A stretch of 64,000 bases of DNA from Ceratobasidium sp. AG-K (lineage: Eukaryota; Basidiomycota; Agaricomycetes; Cantharellales; Ceratobasidiaceae). This document shows positions 1-12,745 of the stretch, one piece after another; within the stretch, counting starts at the first letter, position 1, and each line of letters begins with the position of its first letter. The position numbers were made by a program, and so were the translations under genes. The notes under the pieces are model-generated. The model searched no databases, was not told where the DNA came from, and saw only the letters and a program-made list of their open reading frames with translations. The stretch covers positions 3,038,001-3,102,000 of the forward strand of contig JAWNGF010000002.1 of the NCBI GenBank assembly GCA_037039685.1, given 5' to 3'.

Positions 1-1590
1 TCGCAGTCTTCATTCTGTACATGTCCGCTGTCGTTCTGTACCAAGCTAGAATCATCGAAAAGCATTCATGTCCCACGAGCCTCGGTTTTGCCCTGTTGAC
101 AACCTCAACTCGGAGCCAACTGAGCCATATGCGCGCCCGACGCCCTGGCCAGTTAGTGTTGGAATGAAAGCCCGTGCCAAGGAATGTTGCATGTGGGCCA
201 TCCTTAATAAAATACATTTCTACTCAACTCATGTAACACAGAGGCGAATTTAAACTTCTGCAAGTCAAAGGGACCGAAAATCTACAAAGTTGTCAACCAT
301 GCGATGGCATGAGAACCCATTTCCTTTTTGGGAAGAAATCCTTTTGCCCAGCGAGGTCCGAGCCCTGGAGTCATAGCCTGGGGTACGCGTGGGCGTGACA
401 CCATGTGAAATACCTGTCCGCGCGGTTCTAGCCTCCTCATAAAGTTGTAGAATTTAGGTTCTTTACTCTCCACGATCATACCACTCGGCGAAATGCGTCG
501 TAACGGTGTACGTACCGCACATTCCAACGGTATACATGCTGAACATCCCATCAATATGAACGCCGTTGACAAACGCGAGCGCCTTCAAACTCTAAGTTGG
601 GAGCGACTCGGTGTCGTCGCGCTCGCCGCTGTTTGCCTCGTCTCGGGGACGATATATTACCGCTCGGAAGACAGACTTCGGACGGTGTGACTTCGTCCGT
701 GCATTTCAACGTACGCTTACGTCTCGGTAGTGGACTGAACGCGACTTGGACAATTGCCTCAGTACATGGCCACAGGCTAATATCACGATGCGCGGCGATC
801 CAGAACAGTGTTGCATGTGCGTATGTGTATATTTCTTGGATAATGGCTAATAATAGAGCAGAGGGGATGTACTGTTGTTTTGGGTTCCGCGCCCACCAGA
901 CGCTGAGATGCCGTCCGCGTGTTCGCCTTGTCAGTCGACGGGTGGTTATCGACAGTTCAAAGGGGTCATTTCAGGCGAGGCGTATACATGGTCTTGTATG
1001 GGAGGTCCTCACTATGGTGAACTGAGCTGGTTGGATTGCGAGTTGTTTTCCAAGTGATGGCGGGTCGTGCCGCTGAGATGTGTTTAACGGGGGGCTAGTA
1101 GTGAGCGTAAAACAAGTCGAGTCACGGAGGCGGTTGAATGTGTGCATTGGTAAGATGGAAGCTCGAGCCATGAGCGATTGCATGGGGCAGAGTCGCACAC
1201 AACGCTAGTACTCTAGTATCTAAGTTTTCTAGTATCTAAGTTGGCCGTTGGACCTTTTGACAAGCATCTTCGGCCAATGACGACCGATTTGATCACCCGA
1301 TTCGCGAACACGTCATAACACTTCCCGCCCCAACCGCCGACGCATATATTTTAGATCGTAGCCATTTACAAGGTCTAATTGGCCTAAACAAAGCATGTGG
1401 ATCTCATCCGACCACGAGCTCTGCTCGCTCAAGTGCGACTAGACGAGCTCATGCCCCTCTAGCGCCCAGCCGTTCCTTGACTGTTTTCGTGAGCCCCAGC
1501 ACAGACTGCTCATCCATCCGCATTCTTGTGATCTGTCAACGTCCTAAGCGGTAAATGTTTGTCATTCGGCGCTATGAAGAGCAAATTATC
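1..1590. other. anonymous DNA, no supported gene
   Basis: No convincing gene is visible. Short open frames occur on both strands. One at 493-690 (+) ends with a hydrophobic run that could be a membrane segment, but it has no partner exons and no recognisable family. A 15-bp motif (TCTAGTATCTAAGTT) is tandemly repeated twice near 1211-1242. Confidence 0.5.
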
Positions 1591-1599
1591 ACTGTCTTG

Positions 1600-2515
1600 G
1601 AAAGCAAATCGATTAAAAAACATTCGCCTTGTGGCAAGGCCCAAGTCGTGCGTCATCAAACCCCTAGACTACCCAACGCCGAAAATCGAGAAAAATCCCA
1701 CTAGGGATGGGTAAGGAAAAAAATTAGACTCAAGTCTGGGAGCCATGACATGCGCTCAGGCGTGAAGCCCGAGCGCGAACCACGAGCTAGACATGGACAC
1801 CCCAGTTGCTACTACGAGTCCGTCCTTAGCTGCAGAAGCTCCTCGATTACAAGGAGAGACGGCGCCGCCCAGGGACGACCAGTAGAACAACCAGTACCCG
1901 CAACGTACTAATCTACAAGACAGACAGCGTTAAGTCTATGCTGCACAGGCAGACGTTCGTCACGAGCCCGGATGCCCAGGTGCCAGTCGACCTCAGGAGG
2001 ATATGAGGTGTCCAGTGAGCGCCACCTAACAGTCGACTTCACCGGGATTACGCCGCCTCCCCCTCAGCAGCGCAACAGAAAGCAGGAATGGGTGCGTAAA
2101 CCCGCATGTGATCGCAGTCGCACGGAGCCGGCGCTGGGGGTACCAAGGACCATAGTCAGGCTCGGACGCGACACGTAGTGTGCGTCGGGGGCGACCCCAC
2201 TCCCTCACCTTACGAATCATAGGGAGATGGCGCCCAGCTCGAGCGCGTCCCCGGGTGTTCAGCGACGGGTCGCTGGCTCCACAGAGGACTGGACACTCTG
2301 AGCGGCGAGGTGGGCTAGCGGACTAGGTTTACAGAGAGGAGAGAGGGAGAGCACATACCTGTTGCTGTTGAGCAAAAAAGCAAAAGCGAGGGAGACAGAG
2401 GCATATATAGACCACTTGTTCCGGGTAGGTGGTGCATTCAGCTCCGCAATCGCCCGGCGCTTCGCAGCCAACCGAGGGTGGAACTTGCCAGCACCAGTAA
2501 GGTTCCTCTTGCGTG
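1600..2515 (+). repeat. dispersed repeat family R1, copy 1 (~0.9 kb)
   Basis: This stretch aligns by eye, with scattered mismatches and small gaps, to 62000-62900 in the same orientation. Shared blocks include the segments around 1975-2175 and 62400-62610, where even a conceptual frame is conserved (GITPP, TEPALGVPRT, GRLGRD-like strings), and a TATA-type box (CATATATA) at 2402-2409 followed by GGTGCATTCAG and CGCCCGGCGCTTCGC. It could be a solo LTR or a MITE-like element carrying its own promoter. I see no clear TG..CA ends or target duplication, so the class stays open. Confidence 0.7.
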
Positions 2516-3550
2516 TTTTGACTGGGCTCCTGTCAACGAATAGTTGCGTTCAAACATTTATAATAGCCCTCATTGCGTTCCAAGATGATTCCGCTCTTGA
2601 TGACCTTTTTAAATTTGCGTTGCAATTGGGTGTCTGAGTCCTGCGCGATAGCACGGCGCAATTTGGGACTCCGTATTTGTAGAATTATAGGCGACTGCGT
2701 AGTAAGTAGCTATGTTTAGCCCGGTAAATTATTATCGATCAACATATCTCTGTAGCGTCCGCCCGCTGCCCTTGTGGGCAGTGTTGTCAACTTGGGGTCA
2801 GGAGGAAAACGTAGCGGATATAAATGCAAGGTCTTCTCAGCATTGGCCATTCACAAAACCATGACTTGTTCTATTATCCCCGCCCCAGACATTGAGTTGT
2901 AGGTTGCGGAGAAAAGGGTAATACAACTCCGCGCTTGGCCCCCAAAACGACGCTGCTGCTTGTGGGTGTTGCCGAAATACCATGTCACATGGTTAGCCAC
3001 CTCACCTCTCCGTCTCCACACTAAACAAATCCCAGCCTCCTATGCCAACTTTAGGGGCCTGCCAAGGAACTGATCCTCATGCTTGGCATGATAATCGATC
3101 TTTGTTACGCGACGAAGGCGCTATTCAAGCTCGCTTCCGTAAAAGTTCCCTACTCTAACTTGGCCATGAGCGTCCACAGCTGGGGAGGAAGTAATAGTGC
3201 ATGTATTGGGAACATGATAATGTCCGATTCTCACAGGAAGGCTCCTCTTTCCCCCGTATTTTGAAGACTCTCGACGTCAATAGCGCCCTGCAAATCAATA
3301 CACTACACCCTCTTTTGACTTTGCACTCCTTGGCGTCTGTGCCCTTGAGCCTAGTTAGGTTGAGCCGGCTATTCACTATTCCTGATATGGACGTGGTAGG
3401 CGGCCGGCAGAGGCCTGCGTATCGATCCGATTGCACAGGTACGCTACTCGTTGTTCTTGGCACACCTCATGTGCCTGGCTGTTCGACCAGCGTGTAGAGC
3501 GTACATAGGTCAGGGGTTGGTTGTAGCGCTCAACTATTCGATCCCCTTTA
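2516..3550. other. anonymous DNA between repeat R1 and the membrane-protein gene
   Basis: No gene recognised. Short overlapping frames at 3079-3500 on both strands look like chance open frames. The last ~100 bp presumably hold the promoter and 5' UTR of the gene starting at 3560. Confidence 0.4.
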
Positions 3551-3559
3551 TTGTGCGTC

Positions 3560-5130
3560 ATGTGCATCCTGCTTGCATCGCTCTCTTTGTTAGCATTACT
3601 AGGACACGCTAATGGGCAGTCACCACAGCAGTCAGTATTGCGTGTTGATGACGCGGACGTTTACACCTCATCAAACCCCTATGGAATCCAATACTCATTG
3701 GGCTGGGTTCAGCTATCCGACAAAGGCGCTGATGGAAGGTACCTTAATACGCTAAGTGCGACAAACATGACGGCGGCCTCGGCTGTCTTTATTTTTCGAG
3801 GTGCGTCCTTTGAAGCTTGCGTAATGAACCAATAAGATTACCTAATTTTATTCAGGAAGTTCTCTCGCATACTATGGAGACGCCCCCGACGACCATGCTC
3901 CTGTCGGGATCACTCTTGACGGCAGAGTGTTAGAAACCAACCTACATATTTCGCACACCAATTCCTTCCAGCAATTACTTTGGTCTAGCTCGGAATTGGG
4001 TGAAGGTGATCACCAATTTATCGTTCGTCGTGGCGATGCGGGTGGCACACAGACGGCTTCGATCGACTATCTGGAGTATGTATTAGTGGCGTGTTGTAAT
4101 TAAAATGCCTCAGCCTTGTACAACAGGATTGGCTACCGCGAAGATCCACGCCCCTCAATTCTTGGCCCGTAAGCTAGTCCCTTCAAGATCACCCGTGTTA
4201 ACCCGGCAAACTTTTATTTGACAGAGCAGCCACGGACGCGCCCTTTGATAACATCGTTGACGATGACCATGATAGTATCGCCTACCAAGGACAATGGGTC
4301 GTAGAGGCAAGTTTGGACACAGTTGGCGCTGAGCCCAAGTTTACTGTTCCTGGCAGCCAAATAACAATATGAGCCATTTTTTCGGCAACTCTCAACACAC
4401 TACCACAACGCCGGGATCCAGTCTAACTTTCACCTTTAATGGTACGGCGGTATATTACTTCTCGGATACTCGCGCGCAAAACGGGTGGACCCTTGTTAGT
4501 GTGGATGGCGGCGAGGGAAATCTTGTCAGCACTTTCCTTAGTTCCTCAGACAACCGATGGGTAGGAGCACAGCCTTTTTATAGTTTCGCCGGACGCTGAC
4601 GACCCACTCCTGGACAGTTCTCTCAGGTCTTGTGTTGGAGTAAGACCGGCCTGAGCAACGGCCCTCATACTGTCAAAATCACACATGCTGACCAGCGAGG
4701 CAAGTATGTGAGCCTTGATTTTTTCAAGCACGGTGTCGAGTAGTACGTCCCTCGTTCAGTTCTCCTAGTCACTGTTTTCTCAAGGTCTCATAGTGGTGGT
4801 TCAGGTCCCAACCTAAACGTTACCTCTGAAGCCCCCAGGTCCGATGAATCGAAAAGGACTCCCAAAGCCGCGGTCGTAGCTGGTTCGGCAGCTGGGGCGG
4901 CGGTGCTACTGCTAGCAATTGCTGCGTGCTACTGGTTCTATCGCCGACGCTCACAAACCACCACAGCACAGCGCAACGACTGGAGCAAGCGTGCAAATAT
5001 ACCACCCTCAACACTGACAGCAGACCCAGCTTTACGAGGTTTATCCTATACCAGCGAAAAATGGAATCCTAATAATCGGGTTTGTATTCACAGTTTCCCC
5101 CTTTTACCTTTTTTTCTTAAAGAATATTGC
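3560..5130 (+). CDS. single-pass membrane protein with signal peptide, one frameshift
   Basis: The start is the ATG at 3560, since the open frame three codons upstream lacks an ATG. A hydrophobic signal peptide (MCILLASLSLLALLG) is followed by an extracellular domain with N-x-T sites (NMT, NGT, NVT) and then, near 4868-4945, a single transmembrane helix followed by a basic YRRR stop-transfer and a short cytoplasmic tail. Supported exons in phase: 3560-3800, 3856-4075, 4127-4168, 4225-4560, 4618-~4730, ~4785-5081; the junction near 4730-4785 is uncertain. At about 4363 one base seems missing: the frame ends in TGA after PGSQITI and resumes one frame over at MSHFFGNSQ. This layout recurs in agaricomycete genomes as uncharacterised surface proteins; no enzyme motif is seen. 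The frameshift may be real or a sequence error. Confidence 0.68.
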
Positions 5131-8100
5131 TAGAATGGCCGCCTGAATCCGACAAATAGACATAATGGCAAGTGCCTGAACGGCTGTTTTGCGTTTTAAG
5201 AGTTGACAGTGCGTAAACGACAGAACACCCGGGCCTGCAGTCATACACTGGACTCCCGGAGCCGCATGCAGTATGATTCCTACCTTGTATTATAATCGTG
5301 GTTCAACAAGCAGAAATAATGGTTTCCATGCTGAAAATGTGTCAGATTCGTTTACTTGGCAATGCGGCTGCGGTAAGTTACGCAACCACTCCCATAAACT
5401 TGCGCCTAGATCGGTAAACTTTTGGTCGCCGGAAACAAAAGCCATTAGCGTACCTCAGACACGGCTGTTCCAACGCTACAAGCCGAAGGGCTGGCTATAT
5501 GCGATCATGATGAGCTACTCAAACGGTTATAGTATTTTGTCACTCAAGCTCGCCAGGTTGAGACTCCGCCCAGGTTTACAAATGAGTTCGGATCTCTCGT
5601 GCGTCGATACCCGAGTACATGATCTGCCATTGAGTCAAAATTAGTAGACCGATAAGATAGGACTTGAATATGGCTACTCGATCACTTTTGATGTGAATCA
5701 CGGCAGCGGTCCATGTGGAGCAAATGGCTGCGTTGGGCTTTTGGGGTTTCCACAGACAGTCTGCCGATGACGATATGCTTAAGAACAAACCAGGGGGGGG
5801 TCTTTAGTGAGTGTGTATTTGTGTAACTAGAATGTTGTGAGGGTCTTTTGCCGAGACATGTTCATTTTTGGACCTACATGCCCCAATGGTGCCCAGCTAT
5901 TCAAGCCCCATCAAACAGGTTCGTGTGGTTTCGATACTTGGCGCCGCCGTATCCACTTCCCTATAATGGGCCTTTCCTCTGCTCGAGTGTCAAAATAAGC
6001 TTCAAGTAATCCGGTGAGGTAGGATCAGCGTACGTGTATCAGCACCGGGACCACGGACCGAGGCTACAAGCTGGACAAGCTATCCTAACTGTCAGGCTAC
6101 AATAGCATCCACTCAGCACTATGCAGGTCCACGTGTTGTGTGCAAATTCGCGCATACATTCCTTGGTCTCTTCTCAAGGATGAGCGCTACCTTTCCGGCT
6201 TCTCGCCGTCCCTGAGTGCCACCCATAACCAGGCTTATCTCAGCAATTCCTTTTCAAACCCCCGTGTCCTCCATTTCCCAAAGTATCTCCGGATGAGAGT
6301 AGCACCTGGGCCCAAAGCCGGCGGCTCTTCGACCAATGACTTTCTGTAAATCGGAGTTTGCCACCGGCCCTATATGGGGCCATGAGATGAACCCATGCTG
6401 TACCATCGCTGTACCATTGCTGAATTACACAACGTTTTGATGCAATCTCTTCACAATCGCAAACTGACAAACATCTAACAGAAGTGTTTATGCTGTAAGT
6501 GCACGATCCAAGCTAACCCTCACTTGTTGAGAACCGGTCCGCTGATTCAACTATGTGACCATCAGCGATCGGCATCAAGTCGCATTTGTTCTCTTAGTTC
6601 CCAGGTTTCTTTAAATATCTTCAGCCACGATTACCAAGATTAACTGACCGTCTGGAAGAATCATACTTTTAGGGCCCCTGGTGGTCGTGATTTACGAGCT
6701 TGATTGATCTGACTGTAATGAGTCGGATTGTCTATTTATGGTTCCGGTGGTTCTCGAACCCGGAAGGGGTGCGTGGGAATCTGAGCTAAGCACACTAGCT
6801 CGTCCATAACGTGGAACCATGAGCACAGATACGAGTATCGCGCAATTTTATTGAACTATGTTGGTTTGCTCGAGCACCGCGAATAGGCACATTCTTCTAT
6901 CCTCGTGAAAACCAAAGGGGTTCTAGTTTGCCACGAGCCTAGATACTCTATTTACATGGCGCGTAGGCCTCTGCTCTCTCTCTCTCAGTTTTGATTGTAT
7001 CCGTATATGCATCATACCAGTACTGTGACAAGACCTGTGATACCTTGTTTATCCGTGCTTATCCGTGCTTATGTCATTGAATAGCCTTGGTGCTCATGGA
7101 TTGGAATCCAACCAAAATCTTGACCATAGTGCATATACACCACCGGGTTCTTTTGAAAAATTAACTGCTAATCTTATTTGTATTACCGTGATGCACAATC
7201 GCATCTCAAAAACACCTATCGATCATGCACCAGCACTTTCAGAGATACAATGGTCTTCGATGAGCAGACTCGAGCGAACGCTGAGATGGCGTGAGTGGAA
7301 GATGCTCCAGAACGTACTCACTGACTATTAATTTTGTATTCACGCAGACGAGAATAGACGCCGAGTACCCCGAGAACGGCAGTTTAGATGGTGCGGATAT
7401 ACACCACGCCCGGGCTTGGTCGATGGCCTAGGCTGGTGATTTCGGGGATAGCAGAGCCGGCCTTTGAGTACCTCAGGATCGGCTATCACATCATTTGGCG
7501 CGTGGACACAATAAGCACCAAGTTCACGTTGCTGAAAATTTCCCCAATCCCCAGTGGACTGGGAGGCCCATGTTCACAAGAGTCATTCGCCGCCTTCATG
7601 ATCAGAGAGATGGAGCTTGACGGATGAGCGAGCGCGTAATCTCAAACAAGTACAATTGACGACACGGTGCATAGATATTGGCAGAATTCTTCTGGAGATT
7701 AACTGAAATTCGCAGGAGCAGAATACGCGCTCGCCTTCGAGCCTTGTTTCGAGCCTACGTTTGGGAAAATGTTCGACCCCCGCACGATTTATCTATAGCC
7801 ATGCTCCAACGCTTGATAAATCTCAACGAACCGTGTCGCATTCATGGGTGTTACTTATGGTTAGGTACCCTACGATCACTGCTAGCAGTCGGCACGTTCC
7901 GCCTTGCAACCCGCCTACAATAGGGGAGCACCATTGGCCAATATAGAATAGGGTAGGGTCGTCTGATTACAGAAATCCACAAGAGCAATGGCAGAGCAGG
8001 GGAATTGTGTAATAGATCGGTAGATTGAGCAGATACCCGCATAGTTAGCTCTCTGCCCCCATGAGTTAATCCGTAGCCACACCGTGAAACGGTTTAATGG

Positions 8101-10450
8101 TCTACCACAAGGTAGATTAACGGTATAAACAATTGAATTGTGCTTATTTCTCAATTGTACATTCGGTTTTAGTCCATATATGCGCTGTTAGCGAGTCAAA
8201 ACTATCCATTGCCGCCAATGGAGGCCGCTTTCACCATCCTACCAGGAGAGTTTAACTGGCTCTGCCATGCTTTGGATTCCAGACATGTATTGGACGAATG
8301 CCAGTGAGTGGTGATGTTTCAGGGGTCAGAACTGTTCCACAGTATTATCATGGTCACATAGGCATCCCCAGCCTACGTGCATGCTTTAGCCCACTGGTTT
8401 ACTGCATTTTTTGGCGCAGGTAGAGTGCGTGATGGCAAGTGGGAAAAATGTAGATCCGTCATGACCCAGTCTGGGGGCAGTTGTATGCCGCTTTGGACCA
8501 AGAGGACCGGGACAATGCAACTCCGAAGGATGCAAGCCTGACCGCAAGTTGAAACATCGGATTATATGGCTCCGTTTTCCCCCAGAGACTCGAAAATACG
8601 ACGAAAGGCATGGCACGGGACAATCGGCCAGCCACAGGATTCCCCTTTTGGGTTTGGCTGTCGCGTTGCGCTGCGTTGCTGCTGGTGGATGGCGAGGACT
8701 GACCACTATCATTTGTTAGAGAATCCATGCGGTAAAATATATTTAGCTTGGAAGTAGTGACCCCCAATCAAGGGACAAGATAGTGCAAGACTCAATAGAT
8801 CAAATTGTGTCGCGTTCAAGGCCAACGTTGAACAATTTGTTTGGTGTATTTTTCCCGAGACCTTCCCACGAAGTTAGTTAACCTCGGAGTTCAGTTCATA
8901 AGGAGCTGGAATTGCTTATCTATCACGATAACATACTCGTTGTGGCACTTCGAACAATGATTTTGGTTCAAAAATAGATACCTCCTTATGCGTCAAATCT
9001 TAAGTACTGGCCAGGATGGCCGAGACCTGCGAGGTCGTAAACCTTGCCATCTCAATCGTTAATTCCCAAATAGGTGCATGATGGCGCGGTGTACCTACCT
9101 GACACGATTTTTGTGACTAAAATACGCTCGGAGCCGTTCGGTATGGTCCTCCGACGAATTCGCGAAGGCGTTACGCAGAATCGAGATTTCTGATGGACCC
9201 AGGGTTTACCCCGGGATCATTTATTTTAACCTGTATGTGGGCCCCAGATACTGAATCAACCGATAGATTTTCCATTGGCGACTAAGGAAACGCATACACG
9301 CACACTGGTCGAGGAAACGGAGACTACGACTTTTCTAGGCACGTCGTGAGCATATGCGAAATACGCAGCACTATGGGCTGTATCCGTGGTCTTGACCCCA
9401 CGTCTGAGTTGACCAAATTACAGATATTATACGTCACTTTCACAGCAGTAGGATTTTTCTCTAATACTGCAATCTTCGATACCGTCGTAAATTGACCTTG
9501 TCCTATTCTACCGCGTGATAAATGTCTTGCCGCAATCGGGTGCTGAACCGGACGGATAATACCCTTCTCACGCCTCAAGTTCTCAGCATTTCTGTTTTAG
9601 ATGCTAAGCCGCGCGGCACGATACCCTTTCCAAGCCCTACTTCGTCCGCGTTTGATCGACATTAGTAGTTATGCTATTACTGGCAATACTGGTAGCCCAT
9701 GCTCCGGTACTGCTTTGTATCCATCACTCTACATCAAGATACCGGCACCAAACGGGCTCCTTCTGAAAGGCTTTCGGCAAAAACACGACACCATGAGTGA
9801 ATTTGGATCCATTGGATAGCCGCGCCACTGAATGTAAAATTAGCTCTACTCACTATCCGAAGCCGTCGCGCTAGATTTACCTCGATGTATTCTTAATAGG
9901 TGACTTTGATTTCCCGAAATTAGAAAAGCAATACGTGCATGGGAAGGGAACTCTTCAACTCTTCGAGAGCCTCTGATGATCACCCTGTTCAAGCCACAAA
10001 GGGCCTCTGGAGCCAAGATGGTTTGTTTGCTCACATCTCAGTGACAGAGCCGCCTGTTTGTCACAGAGTTACATCCTTGGTATTGGGATTTCAATGCGCG
10101 ATCAGACCGGGAGGCAACTCCATAGCGTCAGTGATGCTCGAAACACGTGCAGCACTTGATCGCAGAGGGTTGAGCCAAAGAAGGACTTACAGCCACGTGA
10201 TTAGTGGCAGACAAGCCAGAGCTTCTTCATACAGGGGAGACCGCAGCGGCTGTGTTGTAAACCCTGATTGTTCATGGTTGTTGCTATACCGAGTCCATTA
10301 AGTGATTGAACATACCTTCCAACTGTCAAATTTAGCTATGCATTCCTACTCGCATGTGTCTTGAACATAATTTCAAACTTGAGCATGATTTCGCCTTCCT
10401 GGAATTGTCCTGATCTCCCCAGTTCGTGGCTTCTCACTAAAAATCCTGGC
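5131..10450. other. long gene-poor stretch
   Basis: About 5.3 kb with only short frames and no domain, signal peptide or splice-consistent exon chain, apart from one open frame at 7388 listed separately. Small direct repeats are present: TTATCCGTGC twice near 7050-7070 and GCTGTACCAT twice near 6397-6418. Decayed intergenic DNA is the simplest reading. Confidence 0.45.
7388..7627 (+). CDS. possible gene fragment, unknown function
   Basis: A 79-codon open frame with protein-like composition (Ile/Pro/Gly mix, GLGGPCSQESFAAFMIREM near the end) in otherwise anonymous DNA. I do not recognise a family. No signal peptide, membrane segment or neighbouring exon could be tied to it. It could be an exon of a decayed gene or a chance frame. 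Confidence 0.2.
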   Translation: MVRIYTTPGLGRWPRLVISGIAEPAFEYLRIGYHIIWRVDTISTKFTLLKISPIPSGLGGPCSQESFAAFMIREMELDG

Positions 10451-10544
10451 TTTGGAATATGCATCCAAAAGGAACAGTGGATCTCGATCTTTGATAGGCG
10501 GACCTGAGGACCCGTACTCTGGCTGCCGGCAGCCTCAACCGAAA

Positions 10545-12745
10545 CACTGGGTCCATGCTGATGAACCCCAGACGATGGCACAGCCGCCCTCAATGGGCTT
10601 GAAAGCTTTAAATATTGGCCTGCAGCAATTCGGCACAATCAGTACACCTCCACACCTCTTCCCGACTAAACCCATAGTCTTAACTGATCTTGCAGTCCTG
10701 GGTCTGACCAAATTATTCTCTCTGACTACGCTTACGGCTATTGACACCCCGGACTCATCTTACAGTCCGTCACACCCCCACCTCAGCCGGTAGATTCTAC
10801 GTGCGTCTGGATGGCTACAAAAGTGCTTGCGTACTCGCAGTCTACTGATCCTACGTGCTGGTCGACTCTATCAGTTGACATGACCCAAGATGACCGACAA
10901 CAGCCAGTCTACTCCAATGGAGCTTACGCTTTGGTCCCTCCGTTAGGCTATCTGCAAATACCCGATGGCTCTGCCCCCTTTTATTGTGACCCCTCCAGCT
11001 TTTCTACACCATACGACCCCAAATACGACCCCGAGTCTCATCAATGTTCCCCCTCCGGCTACTCAAACGATTCCTCCGAAGCCACAGATGCTGCGTCTGC
11101 CAACCTCCCTTGGGTCGACGTTCCTCTCGACCCCAACGCCATTTATCACGTAAGTGTTCGCCCTTTTCTTTCGGACGCTCAAACTTACGCACACATTGTA
11201 ATGGCTAGATGCCGCTCCATGGATCGGGCTGGCCGGGCACCACAGAAATGGAGTCGCCGTACGAACGCGATCGCACAGTAATACGTCAGGTTTGGGAGCA
11301 GAGGATACGCGACAGCTGGCTCAGAAGGAACGGGATCACTGCATCACCGTCCGACACCCAGTATGACCGGTTTATTCCTGAACTTCGAGCCGGAGAGTAC
11401 GCCGAAAGATACTTCGGGAGTGCGGAAACCCCATTGGGTCTAGCTGGCCGACACACGTGAGTAATATGTGCCTATGATCTCCACCGTAGCTAAGGCCTTA
11501 TAGACGCGTCACACTCCCGCCGGCTCGTGCCGCTCCCCTTCATTCCGCAAATCCGCATTCACTCGATGGCTATCCTTCTAGGACCAGGGCATCTCAATAC
11601 ACCACGACAACGTTTGGACACCATATGTCCCAAGACCCAACGTCATCAATTGACAACGCCTTTAGAATCCCTTCCCCGGCGACCTCTGGCCATATGCTCG
11701 GGTCCCAATTATTACAACCCCCCTATCGAGATCCGCCGGCTCCGCTCTCGCCGACTGACGCTAGCAGCCCTTCGAGTCTTTATCCAAATAACTACAGTTC
11801 ACAAATATCTACTAGTCCTGCAACAGTTCTCTCAGCTTTGGGGAGCGAGACGGCCGACTCGCCCTTGAGCGACATTCGCGAGACGCGTTCAACATCCCCG
11901 ACCGGCTCGGCTTCCGCAGTTAGCGCGGCTGACGAGTTTTCATTATCAAAATCGTCCAGTAAACAGGGCTCTGTACATCATCCTCCAAGGATGACACGCT
12001 CTCGATCCTTGGAGGGTAGCTTTGCCGGGCAACCGGGCATGGGCCCCGTACGACGCGGGAATAGCGCGAGCGAACGGGGAAAGAACGCCGCTGGGACCAT
12101 CCGTGTTCATCGACCAGCCGGTGTTAAATGGAACCAACGCACAAGGCAAGTACATTGTTGTTGCCCCATTTCCCGTGCGCAGGATAAGCGTGGGTATTCA
12201 TGTGCGAGAATGGGGCAATCTATAATATCAAAGGCTATACATGCTGACTCATTGGTGCCATACTATGTAGATGCGCTTACATCAACCCCGTCACGGGCCT
12301 ACAATGTCGAACGAGCGCGGGTAGAGGACCAGATTTGGAGCGACATCTGTGAGTATATCGATCCCTATGGATAGGGACATGATCTTACCATTTCCTGTTT
12401 CTCTAGCCGAACCGTGCATTTGAGGGAAGAGGTGAGTTTTTGGAATATTCGTTGCTGGGCGTTCGGTTGGCTAACAACACAAACTCTTTCCTTGCATGCA
12501 ATTTGACTACGAATCATTTCCCCTAAAATCTCCCATCACTGTCTCCTTTTGTGTCGTACACGCGGATGCGTACCAGGCGCGCGCTGTTTCAGACGGATTG
12601 ATCCCACGGGAAAAAGCCGAGCTCCTGCCGCCAGACTGGGTGATGGGCGACCGACTAGATTTCGACTGCCCGCATTGTGCAGTTCGGTTCACGCGTGAAG
12701 ACGCACGCGACAGACACGTCAAAGTTCAACACCAGGTACGTCATG
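10545..12745 (+). CDS. C2H2 zinc-finger protein, probable transcription factor
   Basis: The best-supported coding exons are 10811(or ~10764)-11150, 11211-11457, 11506-~12148 and a finger-encoding exon ending near 12735, joined by GTAAGT/GTGAGT donors and CTAG/ATAG acceptors in phase. The frame is open upstream of the ATG at 10811 (SVTPPPQPVD) to a TTACAG acceptor at ~10763, so the true start probably lies in an earlier exon. The N-terminal half is Ser/Pro/Tyr-rich low-complexity sequence, as in many fungal regulators. Near the C-terminus lies CPHCAVRFTREDARDRHVKV..H, that is C-x2-C-x12-H-x4-H, one classical C2H2 finger. Exons between ~12150 and 12560 are unsettled because two frames compete. 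Nuclear location and DNA binding are inferred from the finger. Confidence 0.62.
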
